Shown here: positions 5,497 to 11,743 of the stretch, piece after piece
Layout: every line of letters starts with the position of its first letter
Position numbering within the stretch: position 1 is the first letter of the stretch
Assembly (NCBI GenBank): GCA_001412335.1
Contig: LKUF01000237.1
Location: 1 to 11,743 of the forward strand
Length of the DNA: 11,743 bases
From: Methanolinea sp. SDB
Lineage (GTDB): Archaea > Halobacteriota > Methanomicrobia > Methanomicrobiales > Methanospirillaceae
Direction of reading: 5' to 3'
Notes under the pieces: model-generated
Databases searched by the model: none
What the model saw: the letters and a program-made list of their open reading frames with translations, nothing else
Told to the model about the DNA's origin: nothing
Made by a program: the position numbers and the translations under genes

Positions 5497-7286
5497 GAAG
5501 ATACATTCTGTGGACACTTGCACTCGCTCTCACTGCAGGGATCATCTTCCTTGTCCTCCTGCAGTCTGCTTCCCCGCTCCTGTACTCTGCAGAATACGAT
5601 GCATTCACGAAGAGACATGCCAACCCTGCCGTCCTGAAACCGATAGGCCAGGATAACGCGGATGGGTTATTGCCACTCATGTCCGATCTCCTCGACACAC
5701 CAGGGACCGTTATCGTAAACCTTGAATACGGGGATGTGGATATCGCCAGGCAGGACCTGGAAGAGTTCCGGCAGCTCTCCCAGTCACTGGACTCACTCGT
5801 CATTAACCTGGATATGTCGGAGAGCGAGGTCGGGGACTTCAGGAGAATGAACCAGAAGAACCTTCAAATCCTCTCTGAACTGGTCGAGAGCACCGCCCGC
5901 CTCGAAGAGTTGAATACCCTTGAGATCCGGTTCAGGGACGCTCGCGATCCCGCCTCGCTGACATCGATCACCTACGAAGGAGAGAGCCTCCGAAACCAGG
6001 TCTCCCAGTTGTATACAGAATACCGGTCCCAGGAAGAACCGCTCGTTTCGATCAGCGAGAACCTCGAATTAGACACGACCGGGTACGAGGAGAGCCAGGA
6101 CCATTTCGAACAGATTGTAAAAAAGATCGGGGATGAACAGGAGAATCGCATGTATACTCTCCAGACGCAGGCACCTCCTGACAGTAACTCCTTCCATCTC
6201 ACGATATCACTTACACCCAGGGAGGCAGCATTTCATGAAACGATACGTATGAGAGGCTTTCTTTCAGGAGATGAGATTGAAGGGCAAGAGATCGATATTT
6301 TTGTCGACACGAAAAAGACCGGATCCGTGTTTACGGATTCGCGGGGAAACTGGGAATATCGGTATCGTGTAGGGGCAATTGCTCCAGGACGCCACACCTC
6401 GTTTTCCGTCTTCTCAAATTCAACGTTCTCTGGTATCGCATCCTTTAACGTGATGCGCGAGAATACGTTCCTGTCCCTTAGTGAGCCCATAGTGACTGGC
6501 AAAGGCCTCTCATGCAGTGGAAGGCTCTTTTCGGATTCGGGCCCGGTCGATGGTGTCTCTATTGGACTCATGATCGATGGACGGCGAATGAGTTCTCCAC
6601 TGACGGACGGGACTGGATTTTTCGAAGCATTCTTAAAACCAGAACCAGGAGATCACCAGGTCTGGGCTGTCTTTTCCAACCCGGACGTCCCACTCTCTGA
6701 ATCACAGAGCCGTGCATATTCAGTAAACATCCCCCCGTCCCTGCTCCAGGAGCCAGGCTTCTTTGACAGCTGGGAGAATGTCCTCGCCCTGGTTCTTGGC
6801 ATACTTGTCCTTGCCGGCGCAATTATCGGTGCCTATGCCTATATACGCCGTTCCAGGCCACATATGCCTGCTTTTTTGCGACGGTCCCGTACTGCCGGAG
6901 AGGATTTGCCGGATACCGTCGCAACTCCGGATACGCCAATCCAGGAGAGCGGACAGAATGTGCCTGAACCATCAGGTGATGACGTCTTCCTTGCGTATTC
7001 AAAGGCAGCCGACTCAAATATCCGTGAGGCAGTCCACATTCTCTTTTCATCCGTAAGAGACGAGATTGCCGGAATGCTCTCCCTGAAGAAACCCCTTTCC
7101 CTCACGCCGCGCGAGATCTGCAGGAAATGTTCGAATCTTCCACTCTTTGCGGATCTCTCTACGTTCGTCAGGCTATATGAGTCGATACGGTACGGGGTGA
7201 AGATTCCTGATGAGAAGGAACGCCAGTCATTCATCGACCTCGCTAGAGCGATCCATGGATCGCTTTTTGGGGGGCAACGGGAATGA
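5493..7286 (+). CDS. Membrane protein with extracellular coiled-coil and Ig-like domains and cytoplasmic DUF4129 domain
   Basis: A 597-residue protein. Residues 6-22 form a first membrane helix. About 60-215 is acidic and helical with heptad-like stretches, a likely coiled coil. About 230-410 contains two beta-sandwich-like units of the Ig/carboxypeptidase-regulatory kind (TDSRGNWEYRYRVGAIAPGRHT and a second unit around TDGTGFFEAFLKPEPGDHQ). A second membrane helix is at about 430-450, followed by a basic stop-transfer RRSR. Residues 499-597 match the DUF4129 pattern: LTPRE at 537-541 and YESIRYG at 562-568. The topology puts DUF4129 in the cytoplasm, where MoxR and DUF58 lie, and the coiled coil and Ig part outside, so the protein could carry a signal or force across the membrane. 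That role is inference. GGAGAT precedes the ATG by about 10 bases. Both ends overlap neighbours by ATGA. Confidence 0.8.
   Translation: MRRYILWTLALALTAGIIFLVLLQSASPLLYSAEYDAFTKRHANPAVLKPIGQDNADGLLPLMSDLLDTPGTVIVNLEYGDVDIARQDLEEFRQLSQSLDSLVINLDMSESEVGDFRRMNQKNLQILSELVESTARLEELNTLEIRFRDARDPASLTSITYEGESLRNQVSQLYTEYRSQEEPLVSISENLELDTTGYEESQDHFEQIVKKIGDEQENRMYTLQTQAPPDSNSFHLTISLTPREAAFHETIRMRGFLSGDEIEGQEIDIFVDTKKTGSVFTDSRGNWEYRYRVGAIAPGRHTSFSVFSNSTFSGIASFNVMRENTFLSLSEPIVTGKGLSCSGRLFSDSGPVDGVSIGLMIDGRRMSSPLTDGTGFFEAFLKPEPGDHQVWAVFSNPDVPLSESQSRAYSVNIPPSLLQEPGFFDSWENVLALVLGILVLAGAIIGAYAYIRRSRPHMPAFLRRSRTAGEDLPDTVATPDTPIQESGQNVPEPSGDDVFLAYSKAADSNIREAVHILFSSVRDEIAGMLSLKKPLSLTPREICRKCSNLPLFADLSTFVRLYESIRYGVKIPDEKERQSFIDLARAIHGSLFGGQRE
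7247..7264. repeat. Perfect 18-bp palindrome followed by T5 and G6
   Basis: The sequence reads AGCGATCCATGGATCGCT and is its own reverse complement. It sits inside the last codons of the DUF4129 gene, 19 bases before the start codon of the DUF4350 gene, and is followed by a T run (7264-7268) and then GGGGGG (7269-7274), the likely ribosome site of the next gene. It may be an operator-like dyad, a processing or attenuation signal, or codon coincidence. Confidence 0.6.
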
Positions 7287-8164
7287 GGAAGATCTTCTGG
7301 GTAACGGGGTTTTTCCTGCTCGTCTGCCTCTCGGTCTTCTTCCTGCATTTATCAACGAATACCGAAGAGTTCAGCCGGTACAACATGCAATGGAACGGTA
7401 CCTCGCAGTTTTTCGGATCACGTGCAGCTATGGATGCGACAGAGATCAGGCAGACATCAGATCTTGCAGAAAGAGACGCCTCGTTCCTTCTCATAATCGC
7501 ACCTGGGAGGCCGTTCGACACCCAGGAGAGCAGAGATCTGCACGATTTTCTTACGCATGGAAATGTCATATTTCTCGCAGATGAGACGGGTGCGGGAAAC
7601 ACGCTGCTGGAAGGGCTTGATAGCGAAATCAGGGTCTTTCCTGCAAACCTGACTAGCGTGGAGAGGCAATACGGTGACCACTCATCCGTTATAGCACATG
7701 CTTCGTCACCGGATCCCCTCAATTCCGGTTTCACGGGTCTTGTCCTGAACAGCCCGTCATATGTAAAGGGCGGAACCCCGGTCTTCGTAACATCGCTTCT
7801 TACCTGGACAGATGATAACGGAAACGGAAGAATCGATGAAACGGAAGGATTGGGCAGATACACGGTCCTCTCACGGGAATACATCGGGGAAGGAACACTC
7901 TATGTTCTCTCCGATCCATCTGTCTTCATCAACGGAATGCAGGATGCAAGCAGGGAGAACAGCGTATTCCTCGGGAGATTAGCCGGCCATGATAACCCCG
8001 GCCTGTTGATCGAACAGGATCACAGCAGTACCGCGAAGGCCGATGCTCTGGTATTGGCCATTATAAATATGAAAAGGTCAAAATTCATGATGACAGTACT
8101 CTTTATCCTGGTAGGTGCCGGCGCATCGCTCTATGCCTGGAAGAGATACACGGAGGTTTCCTGA
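7283..8164 (+). CDS. DUF4350 membrane-anchored protein with EF-hand-like loop
   Basis: A 293-residue protein with an N-terminal membrane helix (about 5-22) and a C-terminal one (268-286), leaving most of the chain outside the membrane. The middle matches archaeal DUF4350: YNMQWNGTS near the N-terminus, the FLLIIAPGRPFDTQE block, ADETGAGNTLLE (99-110) and LYVLSDPSVFIN (206-217). The fold resembles the ligand-binding part of GldG-like and GATase-like proteins, but the ligand is unknown. Residues 177-188 (DDNGNGRIDETE) fit a calcium-binding EF-hand loop exactly, with D, N, N, D and E at positions 1, 3, 5, 9 and 12, which suits an extracellular site. The ATG overlaps the upstream stop as ATGA; GGGGGG lies eight bases before it. 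DUF4350 genes recur between DUF4129 and MoxR genes in other organisms. Confidence 0.85.
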   Translation: MRKIFWVTGFFLLVCLSVFFLHLSTNTEEFSRYNMQWNGTSQFFGSRAAMDATEIRQTSDLAERDASFLLIIAPGRPFDTQESRDLHDFLTHGNVIFLADETGAGNTLLEGLDSEIRVFPANLTSVERQYGDHSSVIAHASSPDPLNSGFTGLVLNSPSYVKGGTPVFVTSLLTWTDDNGNGRIDETEGLGRYTVLSREYIGEGTLYVLSDPSVFINGMQDASRENSVFLGRLAGHDNPGLLIEQDHSSTAKADALVLAIINMKRSKFMMTVLFILVGAGASLYAWKRYTEVS

Positions 8165-9129
8165 TGATTGACACATTGAATCTGGCGGATCTCGGCGAGC
8201 TCTACCAGGCCATCCTGGAAAGTATGGGGAATTTTATCGTGGGCAACGAGCGGCTCATCGAGCTCTGCATGATCGGGCTCCTTTCCAGGGGGCACCTGCT
8301 TATTGAAGGAACGCCGGGGACGGGCAAGACATCCATCGTCAAGGCACTTGCCCGGCTCGCCGGATGCACGTTTTCACGGTTCCAGTGCGGGGTGGACAGC
8401 CAGCCCGCAGACATCATCGGTGTCCGCATCTTCGACCCCGGGTCACGTGATTTTACCCTGAAAAAAGGACCTATTTTCACGAACTTTCTTCTCATCGACG
8501 AGATAAACCGCCTCCCTCCCAAGACCCAGGGTGCCTTTATCGAGGCGATGAGCGAGAGGCAGGCGACAATTGACGGTATTACCATGCCGATCGAGCCGCC
8601 CTTCACCGTCATCGCAACACAGAATCCCTTCGAGTTCGAGGGGACCTTTCCCCTCATCGAAGCACAGAAAGACCGGTTCATGTTCTCCATGAGTATATCG
8701 CAACTCGATTACGAGGACGAACTGGAGATCATCAGGCGGGAGAATTCAGGAAAACTGGATTGGGAACTCTACTTCGAGAACCTGGACCCTGTCATGAACA
8801 GCCAGTACATCAGCAGGTTCGCCGATGAGGTGCAGAAGATCTATATCGATGACAAACTGCTCTCCTATATCCGGGATATCGTCCTTGCGACAAGGACACA
8901 CGGGGATATCAGGTTCGGTGCAAGCTCGAGGGCATCAATCGCTCTCGTCCGCGGAAGCAAGGCGATCGCCGCGCTTCAGAAGAGAGATTACGTGATCCCG
9001 GACGATATAAAGTGGCTGGTCCCAAAGATTCTCCATCACAGGATAATCCTTGAAAAAGAGGCCGAGTTGAGTGAGATCACACCTGCACGGGTTGTCTCGG
9101 AAATTCTTGACAAGGTCGAGGTGCCCTGA
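8164..9129 (+). CDS. MoxR-family AAA+ ATPase
   Basis: A 321-residue cytoplasmic ATPase of usual MoxR length. Walker A is GTPGTGKT at 49-56, Walker B LLIDE at 109-113, then the MoxR signature region ATQNPFEFEGTFPLIEAQ (151-168), which carries the sensor 1 asparagine (N154), followed by R171 of DRF as likely arginine finger. The C-terminal lid carries GASSRAS with the sensor 2 arginine and ends with the usual HHRI segment. MoxR proteins form hexameric rings and act as chaperones that insert cofactors or remodel partners holding a von Willebrand A domain; the next gene (DUF58) supplies that partner. The upstream stop and this ATG overlap as TGATG, and GGAGG lies seven bases before the start. All key residues are intact, so the enzyme should be active. 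Confidence 0.95.
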   Translation: MIDTLNLADLGELYQAILESMGNFIVGNERLIELCMIGLLSRGHLLIEGTPGTGKTSIVKALARLAGCTFSRFQCGVDSQPADIIGVRIFDPGSRDFTLKKGPIFTNFLLIDEINRLPPKTQGAFIEAMSERQATIDGITMPIEPPFTVIATQNPFEFEGTFPLIEAQKDRFMFSMSISQLDYEDELEIIRRENSGKLDWELYFENLDPVMNSQYISRFADEVQKIYIDDKLLSYIRDIVLATRTHGDIRFGASSRASIALVRGSKAIAALQKRDYVIPDDIKWLVPKILHHRIILEKEAELSEITPARVVSEILDKVEVP

Positions 9130-9131
9130 CC

Positions 9132-10445
9132 GTGCAGCTCACCAGGTGCGGCACAGCTCTCGTGCTCCTGATAACCGGGACGGGAGCCCTTTCCTGGCTC
9201 TTTGAGAATATATACTCCTTTTTCATCTTCTTCTCCCTTGCAGGGCTTCTCTTCCTGCGGGCTCTCGTCTTCTCGCGGAGAGTCTCGATCGTTCTACATT
9301 CGATAACGATCGATCGGTCTGCCCAGAAAACGGTCATCAGGAGAGGCTCAAGTGTCGGAGTGAGAACATCCGTCACGTGCAACGTACCACCGGGAACAAC
9401 GGTTCTCATCCGGGATCTCCTGCCGGGTTCGGCGGAGCTGGTATCGGGAAGAGACTCTGTCTCATCCAACCAGCAGGGAAGGCAGAGCTTTGATCTCCAA
9501 TATCTGGTAGCACTTCTTTCGAGCGGACATATCGGGTTCCGCGGAATTGAGGCAGAGATCAGGGACCAGTTCTTCGTGAGCCGTTTCCAATTCCAGAATT
9601 CCCTCTTCCAAAAGCCATATATCTGGGTGGAGCCTGTCGGCCCGTTCAGGAAAGACAAGACCGGCAGTGCCATGGGCGAGTGGGAGGAGGAGAGACGGAG
9701 TCCGTTGCGGGGTTCAGGTGTGATCGCCTTCCGGGATTACTTTCCAGGCGATGATCCAAGGAGCATTGACTGGAAGATGACTGCAAAGCATGGAAAGATG
9801 TTTGTACGGGAGTATGCAGGTCTTGTCGGGGTTCCATCCCTCTTCGTGCTTGACTTTTCCGGCAATGCCGGAGATCTCACTGATAGCTGGGACAGCCTTT
9901 CAGGCTCCTTTCTCCAGGCATTCAGGGATGCGGCACGGGAACGAAAAAAATGTTCCCTGGTCCTGGTATCCGGGATGAACCTTATCAGGTATCTCCCTGA
10001 CGAAACATCACTTTCCCGGGTAAGAACCGCCATTGCGAGCAACCGCTCCTATCCACAGCTGGTCCATGCATACCGGAACCTTGATGCCGGGCCTGCCCGG
10101 TACCTGAAAAAACAGGTAGAGAACGAGCTGGAGGGTTCAGCTGGAGATACCGGAAAGAGCCGGTATCTCCACGCCCTTCTGAAGATATACGAATCTTTCG
10201 TGCCAGAGATGCACCCTTCGCTCTTCGATCTCCAGGTCGCACGAATGTCCTCGAAGGAGAATCTCGGACGGATCTACATCTTCAGCCTCTTCCAGGGTGA
10301 CCAGAGCCACATCCAGGCCCTGATCTACCAGTCGAGGATGAGAGGCATACGGGTCTCGTGCGAGGTTCCCCGGGCCTTGGCAGGTGGGGAACTCGTCAGG
10401 AAGCTCGAGAGATTCGGTGCACATGATATCCAGGTGATACAATGA
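9132..10445 (+). CDS. DUF58 (vWA-like) membrane protein, MoxR partner
   Basis: A 437-residue protein starting with GTG two bases after the MoxR stop, supported by GAGGTG at 9118-9123. Two membrane helices close together at about 8-24 and 27-46 anchor it. A beta-rich domain follows (about 55-185), then the DUF58 signature FRDYFPGDDPRSIDWK at 200-215, which is nearly canonical, and a vWA-like domain beginning at VLDFSG (239-244). The metal site normally reads DxSxS; here it is D241-F-S243-G-N245, so the last serine is replaced. The C-terminal 150 residues include a longer basic/acidic helical stretch around 317-365 and the usual final Rossmann-like strands. In the family this protein is the partner or adaptor for MoxR at the membrane. 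Its stop overlaps the next start as ATGA. Confidence 0.9.
   Translation: MQLTRCGTALVLLITGTGALSWLFENIYSFFIFFSLAGLLFLRALVFSRRVSIVLHSITIDRSAQKTVIRRGSSVGVRTSVTCNVPPGTTVLIRDLLPGSAELVSGRDSVSSNQQGRQSFDLQYLVALLSSGHIGFRGIEAEIRDQFFVSRFQFQNSLFQKPYIWVEPVGPFRKDKTGSAMGEWEEERRSPLRGSGVIAFRDYFPGDDPRSIDWKMTAKHGKMFVREYAGLVGVPSLFVLDFSGNAGDLTDSWDSLSGSFLQAFRDAARERKKCSLVLVSGMNLIRYLPDETSLSRVRTAIASNRSYPQLVHAYRNLDAGPARYLKKQVENELEGSAGDTGKSRYLHALLKIYESFVPEMHPSLFDLQVARMSSKENLGRIYIFSLFQGDQSHIQALIYQSRMRGIRVSCEVPRALAGGELVRKLERFGAHDIQVIQ
10142..10171. repeat. Perfect 12-bp inverted repeat inside the DUF58 gene
   Basis: Bases 10142-10153 (TGGAGATACCGG) are the exact reverse complement of 10160-10171, separated by the six-base loop AAAGAG. 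It would form a very stable RNA hairpin in the operon transcript, in the segment coding for AGDTGKSRYLH. No T run follows, so simple termination is unlikely. It may affect mRNA decay, processing or translation, or be chance. Confidence 0.6.
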
Positions 10446-10924
10446 GATGCACGATTTGGTATCTCCTGCTTGGAGGTGCTTTTTGTGCCACGATCCTTGC
10501 AGGAAGTATCCGCTCGGACGACATGCAGGTCATAATTGGTGCACTTATCCTCGCAGTTGTCGTGATGGTTGCTGCTTTGAAATCCCCAAACAGGGGGTTT
10601 TACACGCTCTGTTTTGGTGAGGCACCGGTTTTTGCCACGTTGCCGTCATCCTTTGCAGCAGGCTTTGCCGGACAGCTGGTACTCATCGCATTTTTCCTCT
10701 ATTCGACGGGAGTGTTTTCAGAACGAGTGGAGTACATCATCTTTTTTGCGTATGCACTGGTCATGGCCGGTGCAGGTTATCTGCTGGTCTCTTTCAAAAA
10801 CCCGGGGCTTCTCTTCCCTGTCGCACTCATCTTAGCGGGAGTATTAATCATGGGAATTCTTCTGAACGAACACCGCCTCAGGGTACGGGTATCGGGGGTT
10901 GCTGATGAAGCGGCACCAGTATAA
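10442..10924 (+). CDS. Polytopic membrane protein of unknown function
   Basis: A 160-residue hydrophobic protein with about five membrane helices at 6-22, 29-46, 70-90, 98-116 and 122-141, and a short charged tail (NEHRLRVRVSG) that is probably cytoplasmic. No enzyme motif is visible and I do not recognise a family. Cysteines at 3, 15 and 57 are scattered and show no pattern. It is part of the MoxR operon: the ATG overlaps the DUF58 stop as ATGA, with AGGTGA four bases before it, and its own end runs 20 bases into the next gene. Multi-helix proteins of unknown function occur beside MoxR-DUF58 genes in other archaea, which suggests a membrane subunit of the same complex. Confidence 0.7.
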   Translation: MRCTIWYLLLGGAFCATILAGSIRSDDMQVIIGALILAVVVMVAALKSPNRGFYTLCFGEAPVFATLPSSFAAGFAGQLVLIAFFLYSTGVFSERVEYIIFFAYALVMAGAGYLLVSFKNPGLLFPVALILAGVLIMGILLNEHRLRVRVSGVADEAAPV

Positions 10925-11681
10925 CGATTACCAGGTCTCCGGGATCGTAATGCTCTCGGCCGCGTTCCTCCTCCTGCTGGCCGCAACACTGCTGAACAGA
11001 TCAGACATCACGAGCGCCACGCTCTTCCTGTGCGGCGTGGCAGCCTTCCTTTGCGGTGTCTTTCTCCTGACATTCTCGAAGCCCGAACCCGTGGATGCCC
11101 GTGTCGCGTCCCTGCTCCCGGTGATGGGAAGCATCAATATCTGCAGGATCATAGCAGATTTGGGAGTCAGGGGGAATGCCTGGTTCATCCCCGGAGAGCC
11201 GGGATCGGCGGATGTCAAAGAGTTCGTACCGGTAACAGACAGCCTACCACCGGACACAATTCCCGATTTCTCGTTCGTGATCGATGGTGAAAGTCCCGGG
11301 ATACGGCTCATCCCTGATGCTGCTCGAGTAATCGATCTCCTGAAAAGACGCCACGGATTTCACACGCCACAAGGGGAGAACGAGAGTTTCAACGCGGTAA
11401 AAGAGATAATCGAGGACATCCTGGAATATGCGGATACTGCCGGGCTGTCACGGGACGGCGACTCGGTCATCGTTTCTGTGAAAGGCTACCGGTTCTACGA
11501 TGGATGCCGCCTTGTCGCCGGCGAGTCGCCAAAGATATGCACCATGCATCCATGCGGGATATGCAGCCTTTCAGCCTGCATTCTTGCCTCCGGCCTCTCC
11601 GTCCCTGTGAAGATTGACTATATCGACATGGATGATGCAACGCGATCGCTCCGCATCATCGTGACCCTTGGTTCCGGTTAG
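10905..11681 (+). CDS. Two-helix membrane protein with four-cysteine cytoplasmic domain
   Basis: The ATG at 10905 (258 residues) is chosen over an in-frame TTG six bases upstream because GGGGGT lies five bases before it; the gene overlaps the previous one by 20 bases. Membrane helices are at about 11-30 and 36-57, so the remaining 200 residues probably face the cytoplasm. This domain has mixed alpha/beta character and includes PGIRLIPDAARVIDLLKRR and, near the end, a cysteine cluster C212-x4-C217-x2-C220-x4-C225 (CTMHPCGICSLSAC). The cluster could bind a metal or Fe-S cluster or be lipid-modified; nothing in the sequence settles which. I recognise no named family. It closes the visible operon and ends TAG inside a 33-bp tandem repeat, so its last ten codons are repeated downstream. 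Confidence 0.75.
   Translation: MKRHQYNDYQVSGIVMLSAAFLLLLAATLLNRSDITSATLFLCGVAAFLCGVFLLTFSKPEPVDARVASLLPVMGSINICRIIADLGVRGNAWFIPGEPGSADVKEFVPVTDSLPPDTIPDFSFVIDGESPGIRLIPDAARVIDLLKRRHGFHTPQGENESFNAVKEIIEDILEYADTAGLSRDGDSVIVSVKGYRFYDGCRLVAGESPKICTMHPCGICSLSACILASGLSVPVKIDYIDMDDATRSLRIIVTLGSG
11631..11660 (+). repeat. 8-bp inverted repeat at the 3' end of the last gene
   Basis: GATGATGC (11631-11638) is exactly complementary to GCATCATC (11653-11660), with a 14-base loop holding the palindrome GCGATCGC. The 3' arm recurs in the next two tandem repeat copies (11686-11693 and 11719-11726), so one 5' arm has three possible partners. It may be a 3'-end folding or processing signal. Confidence 0.45.
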
Positions 11682-11743
11682 CTCCGCATCATCGTGACCC
11701 TTGGTCCCGGTTAGCTCCGCATCATCCTGACCGTTGGTCCCGG
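11648..11743 (+). repeat. 33-bp tandem repeat, three copies, spanning a stop codon
   Basis: Copies lie at 11648-11680, 11681-11713 and 11714-11743; the third is cut by the window end after 30 bases. Copies 1 and 2 differ at one base (T to C), and copies 2 and 3 at two (G to C, C to G). The unit is exactly 11 codons, and in the gene's frame reads LRIIVTLGSG plus TAG in copy 1, LRIIVTLGPG plus TAG in copy 2, and LRIILTVGPG in copy 3. No spacers separate the copies, so this is not a CRISPR array. Confidence 0.9.

Noticed and set aside
7243..7884. 213-residue minus-strand reading frame opposite the DUF4350 gene
   Set aside because: The opposite strand encodes recognisable DUF4350 motifs; this frame is Ser/Arg-rich with no domain.
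9077..9673. 198-residue minus-strand reading frame opposite the MoxR/DUF58 junction
   Set aside because: It crosses the boundary of two real genes and has shadow-like composition.
10899..10904. TTG at 10899 as start of the last gene
   Set aside because: It falls at the end of the GGGGGT ribosome site that is properly spaced for the ATG at 10905.
11679..11743. Readthrough of the TAG codons in the tandem repeat, for example by pyrrolysine insertion
   Set aside because: The in-frame repeats are explained by duplication of a 33-bp unit. No pyrrolysine machinery or insertion signal is visible here.
11648..11743. CRISPR array
   Set aside because: The copies are directly adjacent with no spacers, and the first copy is coding sequence.

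Overview
The window looks like chromosomal DNA from a euryarchaeon, most likely a methanogen of the Methanomicrobiales. The grounds are indirect: an archaeal AIR-synthase-like protein, a secreted protein with PEGA domains, a beta-propeller surface protein, AT-rich TATA-like promoters, an apparently leaderless gene start, and Shine-Dalgarno sites of the GGAGG/GGTG/AGGTGA type. No rRNA, tRNA, transposase, integrase or CRISPR array was seen. The taxonomic call is inference.

Left part (1-3034). A minus-strand gene (175-1512) encodes a 445-residue protein of the PurM/SelD/HypE (AIR synthase-related) superfamily. Facing away from it is a plus-strand gene (1658-3034) for a membrane-anchored or secreted WD40/PQQ-type beta-propeller protein. 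Middle part (3035-5235). An AT-rich promoter drives a secreted protein with an N-terminal domain and two C-terminal PEGA domains (3216-4424). It converges on a minus-strand gene for a small exported protein of unknown function (4599-5096).

Right part (5236-11681). Seven tightly packed plus-strand genes form one operon, mostly with ATGA or TGATG overlaps: a three-helix 86-residue membrane protein; a 597-residue protein with a coiled-coil and Ig-like extracellular part, a membrane helix and a cytoplasmic DUF4129 domain; a DUF4350 protein held by two membrane helices; a MoxR AAA+ ATPase; a DUF58 (vWA-like) protein; a polytopic 160-residue membrane protein; and a two-helix membrane protein with a cytoplasmic domain carrying a four-cysteine cluster. 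MoxR/DUF58/DUF4129/DUF4350 is a recurring gene neighbourhood in actinobacteria and archaea whose function is poorly defined. The likely reading is a membrane complex in which MoxR, coupled through DUF58, remodels or assembles proteins at the envelope, with DUF4129 and DUF4350 as membrane partners reaching the outside. The three smaller membrane proteins and the divergently transcribed exported protein are the least known parts.

At the DNA level the notable items are a perfect 18-bp palindrome followed by T and G runs at the DUF4129/DUF4350 junction, a perfect 12-bp inverted repeat inside the DUF58 gene, and a 33-bp tandem repeat that duplicates the 3' end of the last gene, stop codon included, up to the window edge.
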